Below, in pieces: positions 7,920-15,097 of a stretch of 64,000 nt of DNA. Position 1 is the first letter of the stretch, and every line of letters starts with the position of its first letter. The DNA comes from Armatimonadetes bacterium UBA1398 (GTDB lineage Bacteria; Armatimonadota; Zipacnadia; UBA1398). The translations under genes and the position numbers were made by a program. The stretch covers positions 19,061 to 83,060 of the forward strand of contig DBQI01000011.1 of assembly GCA_002305165.1 (NCBI GenBank), written 5' to 3'. A model generated the notes under the pieces. It was not told the DNA's origin and searched no databases. It saw only the letters and a list, made by a program, of their open reading frames with translations.

Positions 7920-9173
7920 ATGGCAGTAGAGACCATCTCGGTGGGGACCGAGCTGCTGCTCGGCCAAATCACGGACACGAACGCCACGTACATGTCGCGG
8001 CGGCTGGCGGAGATCGGCCAGAACGTCCACTACCGCACCACGGTGGGGGACAACCAGGAGCGGATCGTGGCGTGCATCCGGCGCGCTCTGGAGCGGGCCG
8101 ACGTGGTCGTCCTGTGCGGAGGCCTGGGGCCGACCTCGGACGATCTGACCCGTGAGGCGATGGCGGAGGCGTGCGGCCGGGGGATGTGGCGCGATCCGGC
8201 GTCGGAAGACGCGATTCGGGCGATATTCGAGGCTCGGCGCATCCCCATGGCGGAGATGAACCTCAAGCAAGCGGACGTGCCGGACGGCGCGGAGGCGATC
8301 CCGAACAGCTGCGGCACGGCGCCCGGCGTGAGCATGGAGTATGAGGGAAAACTGCTGTTCGCGGTGCCCGGGGTCCCGAGCGAGATGCGGGCGATGATGG
8401 ACCAGTCGGTGATCCCGGCGCTCGTGGAGCGCGGGCTGGCGGGAGTGGAGACGATCGTCAGCCGGGTGCTGCGGGTGATGGGGCTGGGGGAGTCAACTTG
8501 CGCGCGGCTCGTGCAGGACTTGCTCCTGGAGCAGCAGAATCCGACAGTGGCGCCCCTGGCCGGCAACGGTGAGGTGACGCTGCGAATCACGGCTAAGGCG
8601 GCGAGCGAGGCAGAGGCTCGGCGGATGATCGCCGGCCTGGAGTCGGAGATTCGTGCTAGACTAGGCAGCCACGTGTACGGAGCCGACGAGGAGAACCTCG
8701 AGCAAGTCGTGGTCCGCACGCTCATCGACCACGGGTTGACCCTGGCGACGGCGGAGTCGTGCACGGGAGGCCTGATCGGCTGTAGAATCACGGACGTAAG
8801 CGGCAGCTCCGAGTGTTATCTCGGGGGCGTGGTGAGCTATAGCAACGAGACGAAGATGGAACTGCTCGGCGTGGACCGACTGATCCTCGAGCAGTATGGA
8901 GCCGTCAGTCGAGAGGTGGCGGAGGCCATGGCCGTTGGCGTCCGCCGCCGACTAGGCGCGGATATAGGGGTGTCGGCGACGGGGATCGCCGGCCCCGGCG
9001 GAGGCAGTGAGGGGAAACCGGTCGGGTTGGTATACATAGGGTTGGCGCGTGATGACGACGTGTCTGTGACGGAGCATCGCTTCGGGCAAGATCGGCTGGG
9101 TAACAAGCACCGGACCTCACAAGCCGCCCTCGACCTCATCCGCCGCACGCTCATCGGGTCCAGTCCGCCGTAG
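7920..9173 (+). CDS. cinA: CinA: ADP-ribose pyrophosphatase / NMN deamidase-type protein
   Basis: Two-domain CinA protein of the pyridine-nucleotide recycling family. The N-terminal MoCF/COG1058 domain (residues ~1-170) starts ETISVGTELLLGQITDTN and contains CGGLGPTSDDLT and FAVPGVPSEM. The C-terminal domain (~255-410) has TLATAESCTGGLIG and VSYSNETKMELLGV, which is the nicotinamide-mononucleotide amidohydrolase signature. At 417 aa it is full length. The ATG start has CAGGAGG (7905-7911) eight bases upstream. It leads the cinA-thpR-recA-rny-ymdB run, an order conserved in many bacteria. Confidence 0.93.
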   Translation: MAVETISVGTELLLGQITDTNATYMSRRLAEIGQNVHYRTTVGDNQERIVACIRRALERADVVVLCGGLGPTSDDLTREAMAEACGRGMWRDPASEDAIRAIFEARRIPMAEMNLKQADVPDGAEAIPNSCGTAPGVSMEYEGKLLFAVPGVPSEMRAMMDQSVIPALVERGLAGVETIVSRVLRVMGLGESTCARLVQDLLLEQQNPTVAPLAGNGEVTLRITAKAASEAEARRMIAGLESEIRARLGSHVYGADEENLEQVVVRTLIDHGLTLATAESCTGGLIGCRITDVSGSSECYLGGVVSYSNETKMELLGVDRLILEQYGAVSREVAEAMAVGVRRRLGADIGVSATGIAGPGGGSEGKPVGLVYIGLARDDDVSVTEHRFGQDRLGNKHRTSQAALDLIRRTLIGSSPP

Positions 9174-9240
9174 GTGGATGGTCGCCCCAGCTTGGTCTCG
9201 TGTGGCATAGCTCTCCAATCCGCACCAGGTGGAGAGCTTC

Positions 9241-9840
9241 ATGCAGGTGATGCGACTTTTCGTGGCGATTCCGGCGGATGAGAGACTCCGCCGGTCCCTC
9301 GTCGCCATCCAGGGGGAGCTGCGCCGCACCCTCGGCGAGCAGTTCAGGTGGGAGCGCCCCAGCAACCTGCATGTCACCCTGAAGTTCCTCGGCGATGTCG
9401 CGGTAGACGGCATCCAGGATGTGTTCCGAGCGGCGCGCGCCGTCGCGTCCGCGTCGGGCTCCACCGTGCTGACGCCGCGCTGCCTCGACGCCTTCCCCAG
9501 CCCCGCTCGGCCCCGGGTGTTGGTACTCTCGCTAGACGACGCGGCGGGGGTGGTCGCGGATCTCGCGCGGCGGCTCGAGGAGGCGCTCGCCGAGCTAGGG
9601 TTCGCCCCGGAGCGGCGGAGATTCCGGCCCCACATCACCTTGGGACGGGCGCGGCGCAACGCGCGGATAGAGGATGTGGGCCCCGATCTGGCGGCCGTGG
9701 ACCTCTCGGCGGTCCGGGACCTCTATGTGGATGCCGTCACGGTGTATCAGAGCGACCTCTCCCCGTCGGGCGCGGAGTACACGGTGCTGGCGGAGGAGGC
9801 TCTTGGCGAGCCCGAGGACGAGACATTCGAGGAGATGTGA
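9241..9840 (+). CDS. thpR: RNA 2',3'-cyclic phosphodiesterase (ThpR/LigT)
   Basis: 2H-phosphoesterase that opens 2',3'-cyclic phosphate ends of RNA to 2'-phosphates. Both catalytic HxTx motifs are present: HVTLKFLG near residue 42 and HITLGRAR near residue 130, with the family start MRLFVAIPAD. The ATG at 9241 is chosen because GTGGAG (9229-9234) lies six bases upstream; GTG 9229 and ATG 9250 are alternatives. The length is 199 aa, normal for the family. It sits between cinA and recA. RtcB acts on the same kind of RNA end and is encoded a few kilobases away. Confidence 0.92.
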   Translation: MQVMRLFVAIPADERLRRSLVAIQGELRRTLGEQFRWERPSNLHVTLKFLGDVAVDGIQDVFRAARAVASASGSTVLTPRCLDAFPSPARPRVLVLSLDDAAGVVADLARRLEEALAELGFAPERRRFRPHITLGRARRNARIEDVGPDLAAVDLSAVRDLYVDAVTVYQSDLSPSGAEYTVLAEEALGEPEDETFEEM

Positions 9841-9844
9841 GGCA

Positions 9845-9865
9845 ACCGCGAGAGGCCATCGCGGT
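9845..9865. promoter_or_regulatory. Inverted repeat upstream of recA
   Basis: Perfect 7-bp inverted repeat ACCGCGA (9845-9851) and TCGCGGT (9859-9865) with a 7-base spacer, between the thpR stop and the recA Shine-Dalgarno. It could be a repressor operator, an attenuator hairpin or incidental. It does not match the GAAC-N4-GTTC SOS box of Gram-positive bacteria. Confidence 0.35.
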
Positions 9866-9905
9866 GTTACCGGAGGACGGATTCCAACCTGGAGGAGTAA
9901 CTCAG

Positions 9906-10991
9906 ATGGCTACAGCGACACCATCAGGCGATGATCGGAAGAAGGCCCTCGACGACGCCCTGGCCTCGATCCAGAAGGCCTATGGCAAGGGCTCGATTAT
10001 GCGGATGGGCGAGGCGCCGCAGACGGTTCAGTCGGGGGTCATCCCGACGGGAAGCCTCAGCCTGGATCTGGCGCTGGGAGTGGGCGGGGTGCCCCGGGGC
10101 CGGATCATCGAGATCTATGGCCAGGAGTCGTCGGGCAAGACGACCCTGGCGCTGCACATCCTCTCGAACGCTCAGAAGCGCGGGGGCACGGTGGCGATCA
10201 TCGACGCCGAGCACGCCCTAGACCCCGCCTACGCCGCCTCCATCGGCATGGACGTGGACGAGCTCATCGTCTCCCAGCCGGACTACGGGGAGCAGGCGCT
10301 GGAGATCGCCGACGCCCTCGTGCGGAGCGGGGCGCTGACGGCCATCGCCGTGGATTCGGTGGCGGCGCTGGTGCCCCGCTCGGAGATCGAGGGGGACATG
10401 GGGGACCAGCATGTGGGCCTCCAGGCGCGGCTCATGTCCCAGGCGCTGCGGAAGCTGGCGGGGTCGGTGAAGCGGTCCAACACCTGCGCGATCTTCATCA
10501 ACCAGCTGCGGGAGAAGATCGGGGTCATGTTCGGCAACCCGGAGACGACGCCCGGCGGCCGGGCGCTGAAGTTCTGGGCCTCGGTTCGGCTGGAGATACG
10601 GCGGTCAGAGACGCTCAAGCGCGGCGAGGAGGCGGTCGGGGCGCGGGCCAAGGTCCGGGTGGTCAAGAACAAGGTGGCCCCGCCGTTCCGCAGGGCGGAG
10701 TTCGACATCATCTTCGGGGAGGGCATCTCCTACGAGGGTGACCTGATCGACCTAGGCGTTGAGCACAAGGTGATCAGTAAGAGCGGCACATGGTTCAGCT
10801 ACGGCGACGAGCGCCTGGGGCAGGGACGGGAGAACGCTCGGGATTTCCTCAAGGAGCACTCCGAGACCGCAGAGGAGATCGCCGAGAAGATCCGCCAGGC
10901 TGCGGGGATCGTGCCCGTTCCGATGGATGCCAGTCCGGAAGAGGCCCAGGGCGAGGAGTTCGACGACGACCTGGACACCGACGAGGAGTGA
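9906..10991 (+). CDS. recA: Recombinase RecA
   Basis: DNA-dependent ATPase forming filaments on single-stranded DNA for homologous recombination and SOS induction. Visible landmarks are Walker A GQESSGKTTLALH (near residue 72), IDAEHALDP, IAVDSVAALVPR (Walker B), loop L1/L2 sequences (EGDMGDQHVGLQARLMSQALR; FINQLREKIGVMFGNPETTPGG) and an acidic C-terminal tail ending DDDLDTDEE. The length of 361 aa is typical. The ATG at 9906 follows GGAGGAG (9891-9897). The frame stays open upstream through thpR, but that part is non-homologous shadow. There is no intein. Confidence 0.98.
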   Translation: MATATPSGDDRKKALDDALASIQKAYGKGSIMRMGEAPQTVQSGVIPTGSLSLDLALGVGGVPRGRIIEIYGQESSGKTTLALHILSNAQKRGGTVAIIDAEHALDPAYAASIGMDVDELIVSQPDYGEQALEIADALVRSGALTAIAVDSVAALVPRSEIEGDMGDQHVGLQARLMSQALRKLAGSVKRSNTCAIFINQLREKIGVMFGNPETTPGGRALKFWASVRLEIRRSETLKRGEEAVGARAKVRVVKNKVAPPFRRAEFDIIFGEGISYEGDLIDLGVEHKVISKSGTWFSYGDERLGQGRENARDFLKEHSETAEEIAEKIRQAAGIVPVPMDASPEEAQGEEFDDDLDTDEE

Positions 10992-11040
10992 GGCGAAGCC
11001 CCTGGGGACGCCCCGGGGGACACGGAAACGATGGATCGAA

Positions 11041-11141
11041 ATGCGCCGGCCATTGCCGGCCGGGTGAGGAGCGCCCCGCGTGCGGGGCCGCGGCTCCTCC
11101 CCGAAGCGCCCCGAGCGGAGCTACCCTCGTGCCGCTCGGGG
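11041..11141 (+). other. Highly structured recA-rny intergenic region
   Basis: Three successive inverted repeats precede rny. The first is a short GCCGGC/GCCGGC pair near 11045-11060. The second is a long hairpin at 11066-11099, with arms GAGGAGC+GCCCCGC and GCGGGGC+GCTCCTC (14 bp, four-base bulge, two-base loop). The third is a 10-bp stem CCCCGAGCGG (11109-11118) with CCGCTCGGGG (11132-11141). None is followed by a T-run. It may act as a recA terminator, a structured 5' leader of rny or a small RNA; I cannot decide which. Confidence 0.45.
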
Positions 11142-11219
11142 TCCCGAGGCCGTGGGCCACGCGCCCATGCCTCGACGGAGACGGGATGGGGTCATCCCCC
11201 GTCCGGGAGGTGAACGAGG

Positions 11220-12776
11220 ATCGAATACATCGAATACATAGTAGGTGGAGCACTCGCCGTATTCGGCGCAGCCGTGGGGTTCTACATGTGGGTCCGGGCC
11301 AACGGGGTCCGGACCGAGGCGCTTATCGAGTTGAAGCAGCGCGAGGCAGCGATCGCCCAGCGCGAGGGGGAGGTCGACCGGCAGATCGAGAGCCGGCGCA
11401 AGGAGCTGGATGTCGAGGCGAAGGAGGCCGCGCTCGGCTATCGCAATGAGGTGGACGCGGAGTTCAAGGAGAAGCGCGCGGACCTGAACCGGCTGGAGAA
11501 GCGGCTCGATCAGAAGGAGGACGGGCTGGACCGCCGTTTGGCGGAACTGGAGGAGAAGGAGAAGCGAGTCGCCTCGCGTCAGGCGGAGGTGGATGGGCTC
11601 CACGCCCAGGCCGAGAAGACGATCCAGGAGCACCGGACCACGCTGGAACGGATCGCCTCACTGTCGAGGGAGGATGCCCGAGCCGAGCTGCGCCGCCAGG
11701 TCGAGGATGAGATGCGGCACGAGACGGCGCGGCTCATCAAGGGCCGGCTCGACGAGGCGGAGCGGGAGGCGGAGCGCCGGGCGCGGGACATCGTGACCCT
11801 CGCCGTCCAGCGGTGCGCCGTGGATCAGGTGGCAACCACCACGGTCTCGGTCGTGCCCCTGCCCAGCGATGACATCAAGGGCCGCATCATCGGCCGCGAG
11901 GGCCGGAACATCCGGGCTTTCGAGGGCCTCACCGGCGTGGACCTCATCATCGACGACACGCCGGAAGCGGTGGTCGTCTCGTGCTTCGATCCGGTGCGCC
12001 GGGAGGTGGCGCGAGTCGCTCTGACGGCGCTCATCACCGACGGGCGCGTCCATCCCGGGCGGATCGAGGAGATGGTGTGCCAGGCCAAGGCCGAGGTGGA
12101 TCTGCGGATGAAGGAGGCGGCGGAGGAGGCCCTCCTCGCCGTCGGCTCGCCGCCCATCCATGCCGAGCTGGTGAAGCTCCTGGGCAAGCTGAAGTTCCGC
12201 ACCTCCTACGGGCAGAACGTTCTGGCCCACTCGGTGGAGATGGCGCATCTGGCGGGGATGATGGCGGGCCAGCTCGGGCTGAACGTGGCGACGGCCAAGC
12301 GGGGCGCGCTTCTGCACGACATCGGCAAGGCGGTGGACTTCGAGACGGAGGGCCACCACGCGGCCATCGGGACCGACCTGGCTCGCCGGTACGGGGAGTC
12401 GGAGGAAGTCATCAACTGCATCGAGGCTCACCACGAGGACGCCGCCTTCGGCTGCCTCGAAGCGGTCCTCGTTCAGGCGGCGGACGCCATCTCGGCCTCT
12501 CGCCCCGGAGCGCGCCGGGAGAGCTTGGAGACCTACATCAAGCGTCTGGAGGGATTGGAGAAGATCGCGGAGAGCTTCAAGGGCGTGGAGAAGTGCTACG
12601 CCATTCAGGCGGGCCGCGAGATCCGCGTGATCGTCAATCCCGACGCCATGGACGACGCCCTAGCGGCGACCCTGGCTCGGGACGTGGCTCGGCGGATCGA
12701 GGGTGAGCTCCAGTACCCCGGCGAGATCCGGGTGACCGTGATCCGTGAGGTGAGGGCGGTCGAGTACGCCAAGTAG
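11220..12776 (+). CDS. rny: Ribonuclease Y (possible AUC start)
   Basis: Membrane-anchored endoribonuclease that starts mRNA decay. In order, the sequence shows an N-terminal hydrophobic anchor (IVGGALAVFGAAVGFYMWV), a long charged coiled coil (to about residue 195), a KH domain (DIKGRIIGREGRNIRAFE), and an HD domain with HSVEMAHLAG and LLHDIGKAV. No ATG, GTG or TTG precedes the anchor in frame. ATC at 11220 does, and it sits six bases after a perfect GGAGGTGA (11206-11213), so I place the start there (518 aa). The first conventional codon, GTG 11274, would delete most of the membrane helix. ymdB follows, as in many bacteria. Confidence 0.9.
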   Translation: MEYIEYIVGGALAVFGAAVGFYMWVRANGVRTEALIELKQREAAIAQREGEVDRQIESRRKELDVEAKEAALGYRNEVDAEFKEKRADLNRLEKRLDQKEDGLDRRLAELEEKEKRVASRQAEVDGLHAQAEKTIQEHRTTLERIASLSREDARAELRRQVEDEMRHETARLIKGRLDEAEREAERRARDIVTLAVQRCAVDQVATTTVSVVPLPSDDIKGRIIGREGRNIRAFEGLTGVDLIIDDTPEAVVVSCFDPVRREVARVALTALITDGRVHPGRIEEMVCQAKAEVDLRMKEAAEEALLAVGSPPIHAELVKLLGKLKFRTSYGQNVLAHSVEMAHLAGMMAGQLGLNVATAKRGALLHDIGKAVDFETEGHHAAIGTDLARRYGESEEVINCIEAHHEDAAFGCLEAVLVQAADAISASRPGARRESLETYIKRLEGLEKIAESFKGVEKCYAIQAGREIRVIVNPDAMDDALAATLARDVARRIEGELQYPGEIRVTVIREVRAVEYAK

Positions 12777-12785
12777 GCGAGCTAT

Positions 12786-12815
12786 GGAGCCCGGCTCGGC
12801 CACGGGCCGGGCTCC
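12786..12815. terminator. Hairpin between rny and ymdB
   Basis: Perfect 10-bp stem GGAGCCCGGC (12786-12795) and GCCGGGCTCC (12806-12815) with a 10-base loop, just after the rny stop. There is no T-run, so it is either a weak or Rho-assisted terminator or an mRNA-stabilising or processing element between the two genes. Confidence 0.4.
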
Positions 12816-12836
12816 CCAACCGGAGACGAGGACGTA

Positions 12837-13631
12837 GTGAGGGTTCTCTGCATTGGGGACATCGTGGGCCAGCCAGGGCGGAGGGCCTTCCTGAACCTCG
12901 TGCCCGGGCTCCGAGAGCGCTATGACCTCGATTTCGTGATCGTGAACGGCGAGAACGCGGCGGGGGGCTTCGGCCTCACGCCGGATATCGCGGAGCAGTT
13001 CCTCCAGGGCGGCGCCGATGTCATCACGAGCGGCAACCACATCCTCTCGAAGAAGAGCCTGGAGCCCTACCTGGCGGGGTCGGACCGACTCCTACGGCCC
13101 GCCAACTGGCCCCCCGGCACGCTCGGCCGCGGCCACACGGTCGTGTCGGACCGATGCGGCGTGCCTGTGGGAGTGCTGAACCTCCAGGGGCTCGTCTTCA
13201 TGGAGGCCCTGGACTGCCCGTTCCGGCGGGGCCGGGCGCTGCTGGAGGAGATGCGGCAGAAGACGCCCGTGCTCATCGTGGACTTCCACGCGGAGGCGAC
13301 GGCGGAGAAGATCGCCTTCACCCACTACGTGGACGGCCTCGCCTCGGCGGTGGTGGGGACCCACACCCACGTGCAAACGGCGGACGAGCAGGTGTTCCCG
13401 AAGGGCACGGCCTTCATCTGCGACCTGGGGATGACGGGCCCAATCCACTCGGTCATCGGGATGGACCCCAGCATCATCGTGGAGAAGTTCATCTATAAGC
13501 TGCCGCGGCGGTTCGAGGTCGCGCGCGAGGACGCGGTCCTCTGTGGGGCGATACTCGACATCGACGAGACGACCGGCCGGGCGCGCTCCATCGAGCGGCT
13601 GCAGGCGCCGGCGGCCGAGAGGGGTGATTGA
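12837..13631 (+). CDS. ymdB: YmdB-family metallophosphoesterase
   Basis: Calcineurin-like phosphodiesterase; Bacillus YmdB hydrolyses 2',3'-cAMP and affects sporulation and motility decisions. Metal ligands typical of the family are visible: LCIGDIVGQPGRRAF (Asp), NGENAAGGFGLT (Asn/Glu), TSGNHIL (Asn-His), VDFHAEATAEK and VVGTHTHVQTAD. At 264 aa it is the normal length. The GTG start has a GAGGA run just upstream. It follows rny, the standard pairing. The stop overlaps the start region of the next gene. Confidence 0.93.
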   Translation: MRVLCIGDIVGQPGRRAFLNLVPGLRERYDLDFVIVNGENAAGGFGLTPDIAEQFLQGGADVITSGNHILSKKSLEPYLAGSDRLLRPANWPPGTLGRGHTVVSDRCGVPVGVLNLQGLVFMEALDCPFRRGRALLEEMRQKTPVLIVDFHAEATAEKIAFTHYVDGLASAVVGTHTHVQTADEQVFPKGTAFICDLGMTGPIHSVIGMDPSIIVEKFIYKLPRRFEVAREDAVLCGAILDIDETTGRARSIERLQAPAAERGD

Positions 13632-13633
13632 GG

Positions 13634-15088
13634 GTGTCCCACAGCCTGGATAGGGTGCTCGCGGCGGCGGAGGCTCAGCGGGATCGGATCGTGGAGATGA
13701 TCTCGCAGCTCCTGGCGATCGAGAGCATCCGGCCCGAGCCGCCCGGCGGCGAGGACCCCATGGGCGACGGCTGCCGGGAGTGCCTCGCGCTGGCGGTGGA
13801 GCTGTGCCGGGAGCGCGACATGGAGGTGCGGATCCACGAGGGCCAGGTGGCGGTGGCGGAGATGGGGTCGGGGCCGGAGAACGTGGCTCTCGTCGTCCAC
13901 ATGGACACGGTGCCCGCGGGCGAGGGGTGGACTCATCCCCCCTTCGGCGGCGCGGTCGTGGATGGCGAGGTGTGGGGCCGCGGCGCCCAGGATGACAAGG
14001 GCCCACTCGCGTCGATCCTCGGGGCGATAGACGCGTTGATCGCGGAGGGCGCGCCCCTCCGGCGGCGGATCACCGTCATCATCGGCACCGACGAGGAGAC
14101 GGGGGCGTGGCGCGACCTCCAGGCCTTCCACGCCGCGGAGCCCATGCCGACCATGAGCATCATCACCGACGCGGACTTCCCGATCATCAATGCCGAGAAG
14201 GGCTTCGCGAACATCGTCATCGAGACGCCCAAGGTGGAGGGCGCCGGCGAGGCGCAGCTCCTGGAGTTCACCGCGGGGCAGCGGATCAACATCGTCCCCG
14301 ATGCGGCGCGGGCGCTCGTGGCGGGGATCAGCGCCGAGTGGCTCGAGCAGCGGGCGAGGGCCTTCTGCCTGAGCCGCCCCGAGGCGCGGATCACGGTGGA
14401 ACCGATGGGGGCCGCAGCGCTCGTGACCGCGGCGGGCACGCCCACCCACGCGTCAACCCCGGCCAACGGCCACAGCGCCCTGCTCGACCTGGCGGAGTTC
14501 CTCGCGCCCGAGCCCTTCGCGCCCTCGGCGGCGGAGCGGGCGCTACGGTTCGTCGACCAACTCCTGGGCCAGGACCTCCATGGCGAGCGGCTCGGGGTGT
14601 TCGCCCACGATCCGCGGATGGGGCTCTGCACCTGCTCGGCGGGCAAGGTGGACGCGACCCCGGACGGCGCGGCGCGCGTGTGGCTGAACCTCCGGCCCGT
14701 GTGGGGCCAGACCATCGATGGGGTACATCGGGCGATCCAGGCCGCGGCCCAGGCTCTGGGGGAGCGTCTGGGCGCCGAGTACGTCGTCACGAAGGACGAC
14801 ACGTGCCGGGAGCCGCTCTACGTCTCGGACGACTCGGAGCTGGTTCGGGGCCTTCGGGCGGCGTACGAGCGGGTGACTGGCCAGCCGGCGACGTGCGAGT
14901 CCATCGGCGGGACGACCTTCGCCAAGGCCTTCGACAACGCCGTGGTCTTCGGCCCATGCGCGCCGGACGAGCCGGGCCTCGCCCACGAGCGCAATGAGCG
15001 GGTCAGCATCGAGGCCCTCGTGCGCAACGCGAAGCTCTACGCGTCCGCCCTCTGGGAACTGGCCGTGGATGGCGAAGGGGCGGGCTAG
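13634..15088 (+). CDS. M20-family dipeptidase (PepV/Sapep-like)
   Basis: Predicted zinc-dependent cytoplasmic dipeptidase. The M20 signature is present in order: VVHMDTVPAGEGW (metal His and catalytic Asp, near residue 80), GRGAQDDKGPLAS (bridging Asp), GTDEETGAW (catalytic Glu and metal Glu), SIITDADFP (Asp), and a C-terminal HERNE near residue 455 in the position of the last His. The AQDDKGP form and the long insert before the C-terminal part fit the PepV/Sapep dipeptidases. The GTG at 13634 follows GGGGTGA (13621-13627) by six bases. A TTG at 13628, overlapping the ymdB stop, is an alternative. Confidence 0.85.
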   Translation: MSHSLDRVLAAAEAQRDRIVEMISQLLAIESIRPEPPGGEDPMGDGCRECLALAVELCRERDMEVRIHEGQVAVAEMGSGPENVALVVHMDTVPAGEGWTHPPFGGAVVDGEVWGRGAQDDKGPLASILGAIDALIAEGAPLRRRITVIIGTDEETGAWRDLQAFHAAEPMPTMSIITDADFPIINAEKGFANIVIETPKVEGAGEAQLLEFTAGQRINIVPDAARALVAGISAEWLEQRARAFCLSRPEARITVEPMGAAALVTAAGTPTHASTPANGHSALLDLAEFLAPEPFAPSAAERALRFVDQLLGQDLHGERLGVFAHDPRMGLCTCSAGKVDATPDGAARVWLNLRPVWGQTIDGVHRAIQAAAQALGERLGAEYVVTKDDTCREPLYVSDDSELVRGLRAAYERVTGQPATCESIGGTTFAKAFDNAVVFGPCAPDEPGLAHERNERVSIEALVRNAKLYASALWELAVDGEGAG

Positions 15089-15097
15089 CTGGGCGCC

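Noticed and set aside
9348..9905. In-frame N-terminal extension of recA by ~186 residues
   Set aside because: It covers thpR in another frame, has no homology, and a strong ribosome site precedes ATG 9906.
11220..11238. Short tandem repeat as a possible CRISPR or phase-variable tract
   Set aside because: Only two 9-base units, in frame inside the rny start; no spacers or long array.
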